Assembly (NCBI RefSeq): GCF_030116705.1
Contig: NZ_JAOTIK010000002.1
Span: 62,001 to 126,000 of the forward strand
Direction of reading: 5' to 3'
Length of the DNA stretch: 64,000 nucleotides
DNA from: Streptomyces sp. ML-6
Lineage (GTDB): Bacteria > Actinomycetota > Actinomycetes > Streptomycetales > Streptomycetaceae
The notes under the pieces are model-generated. The model saw only the letters and a program-made list of their open reading frames with translations. It made no database searches and had not been told where the DNA came from. A program made the translations under genes and the position numbers. Below are positions 8,577-17,236 of this stretch, one piece after another; position 1 is the stretch's first letter; every line of letters starts with the position of its first letter.

Positions 8577-8588
8577 CTACCGTGGTAG
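8577..8588 (+). promoter_or_regulatory. Dyad CTACCGTGGTAG upstream of the oxidoreductase operon
   Basis: Perfect 5 bp arms with a 2 bp centre, about 90 bp before the first gene of the 8675-14917 operon and between it and the divergent membrane-protein gene. Candidate operator; the regulator is not encoded nearby. Confidence 0.35.
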
Positions 8589-8674
8589 TTGGAGCACTTC
8601 CAGGGTGTCCCTCTCCCGTGTCGTCGGGGTGCGGCTGTCGATCCGGCTCACCGCGCAAATCCATAGGAGACTTC

Positions 8675-9088
8675 ATGGCCACGGTTCCACCTGTCACCCG
8701 CCCTGGCTCGGTCTACCTGCTTGCCGGAATCAGGCTCTTCAACGGAGCCGCCGGTCTGCTGGCACCGGAGCTGCTCATCCGCCGGTTCGACCCCGGCCGT
8801 GAGCCGCCCAGTCCGGCGGCCGTCTACGCCTTCCGGCTCTTCGGTATCCGTACGGTCCTGCTCGGCCTCGATCTGCTGAGCCACAGCGGCGATCGGCTCC
8901 GAGCGGACCTGTGCGAGGGAATCCTGATCCACGGCAGTGACACCGCGACGGCGGCCACGCTCGGCATCCACGGGCACGTCCCGCCGCGCACCGCGGTACT
9001 GACCACGCTCATCTCGGCCGTCAACACCGCCTTGGCCATCAGTGCCAGTGCCTCGCTCGCCAACTCCTCGAAGAAAGAGCAGACATGA
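8675..9088 (+). CDS. Small four-helix membrane protein, first gene of the peroxidase operon
   Basis: 137 residues with four hydrophobic stretches (VYLLAGIRLFNGAAGLL, YAFRLFGIRTVLLGLDLL, GSDTATAATLGIHG, TLISAVNTALAISASAS). The layout resembles small DUF4267-like integral membrane proteins; assignment to that family is not certain. Start ATG 8675 has a good ribosome site (TAGGAGA, 8664-8670). Its stop overlaps the start of the GMC oxidoreductase by 4 bp (ATGA), so the two are translationally coupled. It may anchor or supply quinone or lipid substrate to the enzymes that follow. Confidence 0.75.
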   Translation: MATVPPVTRPGSVYLLAGIRLFNGAAGLLAPELLIRRFDPGREPPSPAAVYAFRLFGIRTVLLGLDLLSHSGDRLRADLCEGILIHGSDTATAATLGIHGHVPPRTAVLTTLISAVNTALAISASASLANSSKKEQT

Positions 9089-10989
9089 ACGCGCAGTCGG
9101 CTCCCCCGGCCGAGACGGGCTTCGACTACATCGTGGTCGGCGCCGGCGCGGGTGGCGGACCGCTGGCCGCCAACCTCGCCAGTTCGGGCATGCGCACCCT
9201 GCTCCTCGACGCCGGCGGCACCGACCAGAACGACAACTACCTGGTGCCCGCGTTCCACGCCGACGCCTCCGAGGATCCCGTCCAGTGCTGGAACTACTTC
9301 GTACGGCACTACGCCGACGAGCAGCAGCACCGGCGCGACAGTAAACTCGTACCGGACAAGGGCATCCTCTACCCGCGGGCCGGGACGGTCGGCGGATGCA
9401 CGGCGCACCATGCGCTGATCACCGTCTACCCGTACAACCACGACTGGGACGCCATCGCCGAGGAGACCGACGACGCGACATGGCACAGCACAGCCATGCG
9501 CCGGTACTTCGAGCGGCTGGAGCGTTGTACCTACCGGCCGAGACCCAAGGAGCCACCCGGCAACCCGCTGCTGGCCGCGCTGCTCCGGGTTCTGCCCGTC
9601 GTGGCGGCCCGGTACCGCAACGACGCCCGGCACGGGTTCGAGGGCTGGCTGCCCACCGCCCTTGCCGATCACGAACTTGCCGTGCAGGACAAACAGTTGC
9701 TGAAGGTCCTCCTCTCCGCCGCGCAGGACACACTCGCTGGCTTCCTCGGCCGGCCGCTGTCCCCCCTCGAGGGGTTCGGCTCTTTCGTCGACCCCAACGA
9801 CTGGCAGGTGCAGACGCACGGGCTGCAAGGGCTGTGGCAGATCCCCATCTCCACGGCGGACGGCCGCCGCAGCGCCGTACGGGAACGCGTCCAGGCGGTG
9901 CAGCGCGCTCATCCGGATCACCTGGTGGTCCGTACCCACGCGCTGGCCGCCCGGGTCGTGCTGGACGAGAGCAATGCGGCGAAAGGCGTCGACTACCTGG
10001 ACGAGGCGCACGCCTACGGGGCCGATCCCTTCAGTCACCCCGGCTCCGGGCCACCTGAGCTGCACCGGGTCCTCGCCTCCCGCGAGGTGATCCTGGCTGC
10101 CGGTGCCTTCAACACGCCCCAGCTGCTGATGCTTTCCGGCATTGGACCACCTGAGGAACTGCGGCTGCACGGCATCCCCGTGCGGGTCGCCCTGCAGGGA
10201 GTGGGCGCGCATCTCCAGGACCGGTACGAAGTCGGCGTGGTCAGCCGGATGACCCGCGAGTTCCCGGTCATCAAGGACTGCGACTTCCACGCTCCGAAGC
10301 CCGGAACCGAACCGGACCGCTGCTACCAGGCCTGGCAGCAGGGCGAGGGCCTCTACACCACCAACGGCGCCGTCCTCGGCATCACTCGCAAGTCGCACCC
10401 GGACTTGGATGCCCCCGACCTGTTCATCTTCGGCGGCCCCTTCGACTTCCGAGGATACCGTCCCGGCTACTCGCTCGATCTGACACACCACAAGGACCGC
10501 TTCACCTGGGCCATCCTCAAGAGCCGTACCCACAACGCGGGAGGCCGCGTCCGGTTGCGCTCGGCCGACCCACGCGACACCCCACTGGTCAACTTCCACT
10601 ACTTCACCGAGGGAACGGACAAGGACGGCCTGGATCTCGAGGCGATGGCCGATGCCGTGGAGTTCGTGCGAACGATGAACCGCAGGGCCGGCTCTGTCGT
10701 TCTCGAGGAGTTGTGGCCCGGCAAGGACATCGACGACCGCGACGGCGTCCGCCGTTTCGTCCAGGACGAGGCCTGGGGCCACCATGCCTCCTGCACCTGC
10801 CGGATTGGACGCCCCGACGATCCTTCGGCGGTGGTCGACAGCGCGTTCCGGGTGTGCGGGGTGGACCGTCTGCGGATCGTCGACGCCTCGGTCTTCCCCC
10901 GCATTCCTGGCTTCTTCGTCGCCGCCCCCATCTATATGATCAGCGAGAAGGCGAGCGATGTAATCCTCTCCGACGCGGCCCGCACCTGA
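9085..10989 (+). CDS. GMC-family FAD-dependent oxidoreductase
   Basis: 634 residues of the glucose-methanol-choline family, which oxidise alcohol groups with FAD. The Rossmann motif is VVGAGAGGGPLAANLA (residues 17-32) with an acidic LLLDAGG at the ribose-binding end; the second FAD block is GTVGGCTAHH, the GMC signature 2 is GAFNTPQLLMLSGIG, and the C-terminal catalytic region is WGHHASC plus the closing FFVAAPIYMISEKAS. Full length for the family. No signal peptide. Coupled to the membrane-protein gene upstream and 51 bp ahead of the peroxidase. In this context a long-chain alcohol or hydroxy-lipid is a plausible substrate, but that is inference. Confidence 0.88.
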   Translation: MNAQSAPPAETGFDYIVVGAGAGGGPLAANLASSGMRTLLLDAGGTDQNDNYLVPAFHADASEDPVQCWNYFVRHYADEQQHRRDSKLVPDKGILYPRAGTVGGCTAHHALITVYPYNHDWDAIAEETDDATWHSTAMRRYFERLERCTYRPRPKEPPGNPLLAALLRVLPVVAARYRNDARHGFEGWLPTALADHELAVQDKQLLKVLLSAAQDTLAGFLGRPLSPLEGFGSFVDPNDWQVQTHGLQGLWQIPISTADGRRSAVRERVQAVQRAHPDHLVVRTHALAARVVLDESNAAKGVDYLDEAHAYGADPFSHPGSGPPELHRVLASREVILAAGAFNTPQLLMLSGIGPPEELRLHGIPVRVALQGVGAHLQDRYEVGVVSRMTREFPVIKDCDFHAPKPGTEPDRCYQAWQQGEGLYTTNGAVLGITRKSHPDLDAPDLFIFGGPFDFRGYRPGYSLDLTHHKDRFTWAILKSRTHNAGGRVRLRSADPRDTPLVNFHYFTEGTDKDGLDLEAMADAVEFVRTMNRRAGSVVLEELWPGKDIDDRDGVRRFVQDEAWGHHASCTCRIGRPDDPSAVVDSAFRVCGVDRLRIVDASVFPRIPGFFVAAPIYMISEKASDVILSDAART

Positions 10990-11040
10990 CCGCACCGTCC
11001 GCTACGCGATACGACCAGGAGCCAATCAAGGAGCATCCCT

Positions 11041-12894
11041 ATGAGCACGCACCGAAGCGCCGCACGGCGCTCCCCGGCCGGATACCGGACGTCACTCCCC
11101 TGGCGGATCATCACCGGTGCCGCCGCATACATCGACCGTCGCTTCGGCTGGGACAGACTGCCCGTCGTCGCGGGCCTGCTGACGCTCCTCGGGCTGCGCG
11201 TCAGACTCCGGCAGAAGAACTTGTACGACACCGGCCGTCTGCCCGCGATCAATCAGCCCGAGCCCGCGCCCCCGTCCGCGAGCCACCAGGTCAACCGGAC
11301 CGCCGACGGCAGCCACAACGATCTCGGCGAGCCGCGCATGGGCATGGCGGGCACCCGCTTCGGCCGGAACATCCCGCTGGAGGCCATCGTCCCCGCCTCG
11401 CCCGAGGATGTACTGGCACGGCCCAATCCGCGCGAGGTCAGCCGCGCGCTGCTCACCCGCGACCAGCTGGTCCCCGCCGAGTCCGTCAACTCCCTGGTCG
11501 CCGCCTGGCTCCAGTTCATGGTCCGGGACTGGTTCAGCCACGGTACGAGCCCCCCGGACCGGCCCTGGGAAGTTCCCCTGATGGACGATGACGCGTGGCC
11601 GGAAGAGTCCATGCAGATCATGCGGACTCCGGACGACCCGACACGTGACCCGCAGGCGCCCGCCGGCACGCCGGATACCCGCGTCAACGTGTCCTCCCAC
11701 TGGTGGGACGCGTCCCAGATCTACGGCAAGAACGAGGCCGAGCAGCACCAGTTGCGTACCGGCGAATGGGGCAAACTGCACCTGTGGGACGACGAGCAGC
11801 CGCCCGTCCCCGCCGACCCCTCCCAGGACCCCACGCGTGTTCCCGGCTTCTGGCTGGGCCTCGCCATGATGCAGGACCTGTTCACCCGGGAGCACAACGC
11901 GGTCTGCGACCACCTGCACGCCGCCTACCCGTCCTGGGGCGACGAGGAGCTGTTCCAGCGTGCCCGGCTCGTCATCGCTGCGCTCCTCGCGAAGATCCAC
12001 ACCGTGGAGTGGACACCGGCCGTGATCAGCCATCCCACCACCGTCAAGGCGCTGCGCGCCAACTGGTGGGGTATCGCGGGCGAACGCGTCCACAACCTCT
12101 TCGGCCGCGTCAGCGACAGCGAGGTCATCAGTGGGATCCCCGGCGGTGAGACGGACCACTACGGCGTCCCCTACGCGCTCACCGAGGAGTTCGTGGCGGT
12201 CTACCGCATGCACCCGCTCGTCCGTGACAACTGGCACCTGCGCTCCGTCACCGACGACATGACGCTGCGTCACTGCACTCTGCGTGACATCGCGGGCCCG
12301 GGAGCACTGAAGTTCCTGGAGACCACCAAGATGGCCGACCTGCTCTACAGCTTCGGCACGCTGCACCCCGGACTGGTCACCCTGCACAACTTCCCCAGGT
12401 TTCTGCAGGAGTTCGAACGCCCTGACGGGCATCTGCAGGACCTCGCCGCCACCGACATCCTGCGCTCCCGGGAGCTGGGGGTGCCACGCTACAACGAGTT
12501 CCGGCGACTGCTGCGGCTCAAGCCCGCGGAGAGCTTCACGGAGCTGGCGCACGATCCTGCGTGGGCCGAGCAAATCGAGCGGCTCTACGACGGCGACATC
12601 GAGAGGGTCGACCTGACGGTCGGGCTGTACGCGGAGAAACTGCCGGCCGGATTCGCCTTCAGCGACACGGCGTTCCGGATCTTCATCCTGATGGCCTCGC
12701 GCCGGCTGAACAGTGACCGCTTCTTCACCGCCTACTACATCCCCGAGGTCTACTCCAAGCCCGGTATGGCCTGGATCGACGACAACAGCATGGTCACCGT
12801 CCTGCTGCGCCACTACCCCGAGCTGCGTACGTCCCTGTCCGGGCTGACCAACGCCTTCGTGCCGTGGCACCGCGCCGCACAGAAAGAGACCTGA
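11041..12894 (+). CDS. Alpha-dioxygenase-like haem peroxidase (animal peroxidase superfamily)
   Basis: 617 residues. The N-terminus (AYIDRRFGWDRLPVVAGL, then RFGRNIP) and overall length match fatty-acid alpha-dioxygenases rather than myeloperoxidases. Diagnostic blocks are SHWWDASQIYG, FTREHNAVCDHL, and VYRMHPLVRDNW, where Tyr is the catalytic tyrosyl residue and His the proximal haem ligand. Alpha-dioxygenases insert O2 at C2 of fatty acids, giving 2-hydroperoxides that decay to the one-carbon-shorter aldehyde. Oddity: the distal block reads WLQFMVRDWFSH; the superfamily's QxxxH distal histidine position is Arg here. That may mean altered or lost peroxidase chemistry, or use of the His five residues later. 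Strong ribosome site (AAGGAG). Ends one base before the next start. Confidence 0.82.
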   Translation: MSTHRSAARRSPAGYRTSLPWRIITGAAAYIDRRFGWDRLPVVAGLLTLLGLRVRLRQKNLYDTGRLPAINQPEPAPPSASHQVNRTADGSHNDLGEPRMGMAGTRFGRNIPLEAIVPASPEDVLARPNPREVSRALLTRDQLVPAESVNSLVAAWLQFMVRDWFSHGTSPPDRPWEVPLMDDDAWPEESMQIMRTPDDPTRDPQAPAGTPDTRVNVSSHWWDASQIYGKNEAEQHQLRTGEWGKLHLWDDEQPPVPADPSQDPTRVPGFWLGLAMMQDLFTREHNAVCDHLHAAYPSWGDEELFQRARLVIAALLAKIHTVEWTPAVISHPTTVKALRANWWGIAGERVHNLFGRVSDSEVISGIPGGETDHYGVPYALTEEFVAVYRMHPLVRDNWHLRSVTDDMTLRHCTLRDIAGPGALKFLETTKMADLLYSFGTLHPGLVTLHNFPRFLQEFERPDGHLQDLAATDILRSRELGVPRYNEFRRLLRLKPAESFTELAHDPAWAEQIERLYDGDIERVDLTVGLYAEKLPAGFAFSDTAFRIFILMASRRLNSDRFFTAYYIPEVYSKPGMAWIDDNSMVTVLLRHYPELRTSLSGLTNAFVPWHRAAQKET

Positions 12895-12895
12895 G

Positions 12896-14917
12896 ATGGG
12901 AGCGACGCAGAGGACGGGTCAGGAGCACGTACGCCAGGTCGCCGCGGCCGCCGAGCGGTACCGGGCAACGAGCGACGCGCGCCGGGCCATGGAGCGGCAG
13001 CAGGATGCCGGCGTCTCCTTCCCGGACTCGCGGCAGGCGCTCGCCGCGCGGGCCGCGCGCCTGCTGGACCGGCACGCGGTGCCCGCCGCCATGGCCGTGG
13101 AGGCCGTACGCGCGGAACCGCTGGCCGCACCCGAGGCCTATGAGCGCATCCTTGGGGTGTCCAAGGAACTGCAGGCGTGGAGCTTCCTGCCGCGGGGTGC
13201 CCGGGCGGCGCGCACCGTCGCACGGATATCGGTGCGGGAGAACGGCCGCGAACTGCCGCTCGGCACCGGCTTCCTGGTTTCGCCGCACCTGCTGATGACC
13301 AACCATCATGTGCTCGCCGACGCCGAGGCGGCCCGGGACTGCTTCGTCGAGTTCGACGCCCAGGTCACCATCGACAACACGCCGCAGCCGCCAACGCGGC
13401 TGGGGCTGGATCCGGACGCGTTCTTCGTGGCCGACGAACGCCTGGACTTCACCCTGGTACTGGTCGCACCCGGCCCGGACGCGCTGCCACCTGGGGAAAC
13501 CTTCGGCTGGAACCGTCTCAGCGCCCAACCGGGCAAGTTGGTCATCGGGGAGCCGGTCAACGTGATCGGCCACCCGATGGGCCGCCTGAAGGAGATCGCC
13601 GTCCGCGACAACATGCTCCAGGTGCGGCTCGACGACTTCCTCCACTACCAGACGGACACCGAACCCGGCAATTCGGGCTCCCCCGTCTTCAACGATCAGT
13701 GGGAGGTCGTCGCGCTCCACCACAGCGGGGTACCGAAGACCGACGACCAAGGGCGTCTGCTGCGCAAGGACGGGCAGGTGTGGCAGCCCGGTGACGGCGA
13801 CGACGCGGTCGAATGGGTGTCCAACGAGGGCGTACGCATCAGCTCCATCCTGCGCCACCTCGCTCAACTGCCGCCCGGCACCCGGTCGGGCCCGCTGTCC
13901 GAAATGGGCGCCGAGTCGGGTCTTAGCCTGACAGAGTCCGCGGTTCCCGCCCCGGCGCCCGCGGCCGCCGTGCCCGGACCGGCCACGACGGCAGTCGCCC
14001 ACACGGGCCTGCGCGCCCGGGACGGCGCGTTCGGCGGCCGGCGCCATCTCGTCTTCCTGCACGGGCGCTCCCAGGAGCACAAGCATCCGGACATGCTGCG
14101 TGGCGAATGGACGGCCGGTCTCAACCAGGGACTCGTCCGCGCCGGGCTCCCACCGGTCGACCCGGCCGATGCCTGGTTCCCCTACTACGGTGATCGGCTG
14201 GTGCAAGCGGTCTCCGCGCACGAGGCTGTTCCCCATGTCACCGAGGCCACGAGTCTCTCTCCGGCCGAGGCACTTGCTCCCGCCTCACCCACGGCCCGTG
14301 CGGTGTACGAGGAGATGATCAGCGAGGCCGCTGTCAGATGGAACATCCCACAGGAGAGGCAGCCGGAGGTCGAACGGATCGCCAGGGGCGACATCGTCAA
14401 AGGGCTTCGTCGGCAGCTGAGCTGGCTGGCCGCGAGGAGCGACCTCGACGCGTGGGCCATCGCACTGACCCTCCACGATGTGGCCGCGTATCTCGACGAC
14501 CGGCGCGTCCGGGACGCGGTCCTGGACTGTGTGCTGGAGACCCTACCGGAGGAAGGTGAGGTGATACTCGTCAGCCACAGCCTCGGCACAGTGGTCGGCA
14601 TGGACCTCACCACCCGGCTGTCTCCCGCGCTGCGTACGATCCACCTCACCACGGTGGGCAGCCCACTCGGACTGGACAGCGTGTTCAAGAGGCTGCTCAT
14701 CGGTGGGCCGAAGCGGCCCGAGGCGGTGGTGGACTGGCTCAACGCGTGGTCCCCCTCCGACGCGGTGGCCATCGGATGCCCGCTGGCCGACGACTGGTCG
14801 GGGGCGCTGTCCGACGTCGCCGTCATCAACGCCCGCGACCGGGCCCACAACATCGTGGAGTACCTCTCCCACCCGGAGGTCGCCGGGGAGATCGGCCACC
14901 ACCTCGAGCTCAGGTGA
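12896..14917 (+). CDS. Trypsin-like serine peptidase fused to an alpha/beta-hydrolase
   Basis: 673 residues, two catalytic modules. Residues about 1-95 are helical. About 100-320 is a trypsin-like domain: His in LLMTNHHVLAD, Asp in ERLDFTLVLV, Ser in TEPGNSGSPVF; no signal peptide, so it is of the intracellular trypsin_2 type. A Pro/Ala linker follows (about 345-375). About 380-673 is a hydrolase: HLVFLHGRS as oxyanion strand, nucleophile in VSHSLGTVVG, and a late HPEV histidine. Starts one base after the peroxidase stop, so it belongs to the same transcript. Known actinobacterial conflict systems use trypsin-like domains to activate attached effectors; here the attached module is lipase-like, fitting a lipid pathway. 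Substrates unknown. Confidence 0.82.
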   Translation: MGATQRTGQEHVRQVAAAAERYRATSDARRAMERQQDAGVSFPDSRQALAARAARLLDRHAVPAAMAVEAVRAEPLAAPEAYERILGVSKELQAWSFLPRGARAARTVARISVRENGRELPLGTGFLVSPHLLMTNHHVLADAEAARDCFVEFDAQVTIDNTPQPPTRLGLDPDAFFVADERLDFTLVLVAPGPDALPPGETFGWNRLSAQPGKLVIGEPVNVIGHPMGRLKEIAVRDNMLQVRLDDFLHYQTDTEPGNSGSPVFNDQWEVVALHHSGVPKTDDQGRLLRKDGQVWQPGDGDDAVEWVSNEGVRISSILRHLAQLPPGTRSGPLSEMGAESGLSLTESAVPAPAPAAAVPGPATTAVAHTGLRARDGAFGGRRHLVFLHGRSQEHKHPDMLRGEWTAGLNQGLVRAGLPPVDPADAWFPYYGDRLVQAVSAHEAVPHVTEATSLSPAEALAPASPTARAVYEEMISEAAVRWNIPQERQPEVERIARGDIVKGLRRQLSWLAARSDLDAWAIALTLHDVAAYLDDRRVRDAVLDCVLETLPEEGEVILVSHSLGTVVGMDLTTRLSPALRTIHLTTVGSPLGLDSVFKRLLIGGPKRPEAVVDWLNAWSPSDAVAIGCPLADDWSGALSDVAVINARDRAHNIVEYLSHPEVAGEIGHHLELR

Positions 14918-15067
14918 CCGCGAGCGGGACGCTGTCGGCCCGGCCGTAGGCATGTTCAGCGGCTCGACTTGCCGGCGTAGATCGCCAGCGTTGCAGTACG
15001 TGCTCGCGGGAAGGCGCTCTTGGTTGATCGCCACGTATCCCTTGGCGCCCCGGTCGAAGGCGAGGGC
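14918..15067. other. Intergenic, with a minus-strand coding-like fragment
   Basis: The minus strand 15050-14945 reads GYVAINQERLPASTYC and on to VEPLNMP with plausible codon use but no start or stop of its own. It may be the relic of a gene broken by the neighbouring rearrangement. Nothing else recognised. Confidence 0.3.
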
Positions 15068-15469
15068 ATGTTGCCGCTGTCCGACCAGTTGGAGACCGCA
15101 TCCGAGTCCGTGCTTGCCTCGGTGGCTTTGTTCACGGGTCTGGGTTCTGGCTCACTTTCCGGGCTCTGTCGCTATTTTGGGGGTAGTTGCCCCGAACCAC
15201 CGCCGCTGCCCGCGGTCTCGCGCGACGATCGAAACGCCGTCCCTTCCCAGCGCCGTCGGCACCGCATCCTCGCCCTGCTCCAGGACGACCCGGACCGCCT
15301 GTGGAGAGTTGCAGAGATCGCCGCTCGCTTCGGCGACATCCGGCTGGACACCACGTATCGGCAACTCTCCCGATGGGCGGACAGTGGCCTCATTCACAAG
15401 ATCGGCCCCGGTCTCTGCACAGCCACGACCTGGACACCAACTGCCTTGCAAACAACGGCAGATCGCTAA
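15068..15469 (+). CDS. Small winged-helix-like DNA-binding protein, 3' end at the ISAzo13 boundary
   Basis: 133 residues from ATG 15068, preceded by a GAAGGCGAGG ribosome site. The C-terminal half (SQRRRHRILALLQDD, LWRVAEIAARFGDI, TTYRQLSRWADSGLIHKI) reads as a winged helix-turn-helix of the Fur/MarR-like type found in small Streptomyces regulators; no metal ligands are seen. The TAA stop overlaps the first base of the ISAzo13-family left end, so the original C-terminus may have been cut off and the stop supplied by the insertion. A longer start at 15020 is possible. Confidence 0.55.
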   Translation: MLPLSDQLETASESVLASVALFTGLGSGSLSGLCRYFGGSCPEPPPLPAVSRDDRNAVPSQRRRHRILALLQDDPDRLWRVAEIAARFGDIRLDTTYRQLSRWADSGLIHKIGPGLCTATTWTPTALQTTADR

Positions 15470-15553
15470 GGGCCTGCGGAGAAATAAGGCGTTGCTTCCT
15501 TAGTTGCTCATCGTTGTTGTGGTATGGGGATGTTGGAGGGGGTTGAGGCGGCT

Positions 15554-15557
15554 CTAG
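15554..15557 (+). repeat. CTAG target duplication, left copy (IS5-family element)
   Basis: CTAG here and at 17240-17243 flank the IS5-type ends; CTAG is a common target of several IS5-family groups. Confidence 0.8.
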
Positions 15558-15745
15558 GGGCTGTCCGGTGGGTCGTACGAACTGGCCAGGGCCGTGGCAT
15601 AGGCGCAGATGAGCTTCTCAGGAGGCGCCGTGTCGTCGGGCTCGCTGGCACTGAGGGCTCGCCGCGAATCCGCCCATCCTTGCCTGCATCGGCCGGTTGA
15701 GGAATTTGGTTGCGGTGGATCAGGCGGATGCGGTCATACTCCGGC

Positions 15746-16195
15746 ATGAGTAGAGACGCCGAGGTCATCGTGCTCGCCCGCTGGTCGGACGAGGTGATGG
15801 AACCACTGACCCAGGACGACCCGGAACGCACGTGGCGAGGTCGCTTCGTCCCGATAGCGGGGCAGTGGGGCTACGAGTTCGGATGGGCCCTGGAGTTCGA
15901 GAAAATGCGTGGCCGCCAGGGCCTGCTTAGGCACCTGGAGTCGCTGCCGTGGCCACATCCGCACACGGTTCAGGTTCTGCTTCGCGACCAGGACGACGAC
16001 TGCTTCGGGCTATGGATGTTCCAGGAGGGCCGGCTGGTGGAAGTCACCATTCCGCGCACCGAGCGTTTCCACCAGCCGGCACCGCCCAATGAGGACTTCG
16101 AACCCGACCCGGGCATGCTGCTGCGCACCGACCAAAACACGGCTCTGCCCGAGCAGACCCCAGAAGCACGCCGCGACCCCCGCTCACCCTGGTAG
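15746..16195 (+). CDS. Uncharacterised passenger protein in the IS5-family element
   Basis: 149 residues from ATG 15746. Acidic, soluble, Trp- and Pro-rich, with WGYEFGWALEFEKMRG, PWPHPHTVQVLLRDQDDD and FGLWMFQEGRLVEVTI; no family recognised. After its TAG stop the same frame stays open to 16340, reading TEFDSSSW and AVDERVLSELRHHYPG with good codon use, so the gene may once have been longer and been cut by an in-frame amber mutation. Lies wholly between the IS5-type ends, convergent with the transposase. Confidence 0.6.
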   Translation: MSRDAEVIVLARWSDEVMEPLTQDDPERTWRGRFVPIAGQWGYEFGWALEFEKMRGRQGLLRHLESLPWPHPHTVQVLLRDQDDDCFGLWMFQEGRLVEVTIPRTERFHQPAPPNEDFEPDPGMLLRTDQNTALPEQTPEARRDPRSPW

Positions 16196-16304
16196 ACCGA
16201 GTTCGACAGCTCATCTTGGGACATCAGGGCTGTCGACGAGCGCGTACTCAGCGAACTGCGCCACCACTACCCAGGTGCCAAGGACCTCTCAACGGGGCGT
16301 TTCA

Positions 16305-17186
16305 CTACGGACGGAGCCATAGGCGGATCGCGGCCACGGTGACCGTCCCGTGGAAGACGTACGCCCGTTTGTCGAAACGCGTGGCGACGGCGCGGAAGTT
16401 CTTGAGCCGGTTGATGGTCCGCTCGACCTCGTTGCGTCGGCGGTAGATCGTCTTGTCGAAGCCCGTGGGCCGGCCTCCTTGGCTGCCGCGGCGCCGGCGG
16501 TTAGCCCGCTGGTCTCTCGGCTCGGGGATCGTGTGCTTGATCTGGCGTCTGCGCAGGTGACGCCGATTACGGCGTGATGAGTACGCCTTGTCTCCCCCGA
16601 CATGGTCGGGCCGAGTGCGCGGTCGTCCACCAGCCTGCCGGGGCACACGGATCTCTTCCAGGACGGGAATCATCTGCGGTGCGTCCCCCCACTGACCGGG
16701 CGTGATGACAAACCCGAGCGGGCGACACCCACCTTCCCCAGCAAGGTGGATCTTGCTCGTGAGCCCGCCTCGCGAGCGTCCCAGGGCCTCATCGGGACGG
16801 TGACGCGCCGGGTTTCTGCGCCGACCCGGAATCTTCGGGGCACGAGTGGAGGCGCCGGCCGCGTGCTGATGAGCGCGGCAGGTCGTGGAATCGACGCTGA
16901 CCATGCTCCAATCGATCCGGCCCTCGGCATCGGCGTCGGCCTGGACGGCCCGCAGGATCCTCTCCCACGTGCCGTCCGCCGACCACCTGCGATGACGATC
17001 GTGGACCGTCCTCCAGCTACCGAAGCAGGGAGGAAGGTCCCGCCAGGAGAGGCCGGTCCGCTGCCGGAACAGAATCCCGTTGATCACACGGCGGTGGGAT
17101 TGCCAGCGTCCACCCCGCCCGCGATTCACCGGCAAGTGCGGCTCCAGTCGAGCCCACTCTTCATCCGAAAGATCTCCCCGCCCCAT
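16305..17186 (-). CDS. IS5-family transposase, apparently intact
   Basis: 293 residues. N-terminal LSDEEWARLEPHLP and GILFRQRTGLSWRDLP are the DUF4096-type DNA-binding region; catalytic Asp in VSVDSTTCRAHQHA, second Asp in VGGDKAYSSRRNRR, and the DDE Glu in YRRRNEVERTINRLKNFRAVATR. All three catalytic residues and the usual C-terminus are present, with no internal stop, so it could be active. ATG 17186 starts 53 bp inside the right terminal repeat. It has no ribosome site of note. Confidence 0.9.
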   Translation of the reverse strand: MGRGDLSDEEWARLEPHLPVNRGRGGRWQSHRRVINGILFRQRTGLSWRDLPPCFGSWRTVHDRHRRWSADGTWERILRAVQADADAEGRIDWSMVSVDSTTCRAHQHAAGASTRAPKIPGRRRNPARHRPDEALGRSRGGLTSKIHLAGEGGCRPLGFVITPGQWGDAPQMIPVLEEIRVPRQAGGRPRTRPDHVGGDKAYSSRRNRRHLRRRQIKHTIPEPRDQRANRRRRGSQGGRPTGFDKTIYRRRNEVERTINRLKNFRAVATRFDKRAYVFHGTVTVAAIRLWLRP

Positions 17187-17236
17187 GTCCCACGGAACGA
17201 GTGCCCAGCGGGAGCGTCACGCGACCCATCGGACAC

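Noticed and set aside
8824..10995. 723-codon minus-strand frame opposite the GMC oxidoreductase
   Set aside because: Shadow of high-GC coding on the other strand; no motif, while the plus strand has full GMC signatures.
11092..12870. 592-codon minus-strand frame opposite the haem peroxidase
   Set aside because: Antisense shadow; composition only, no domain.
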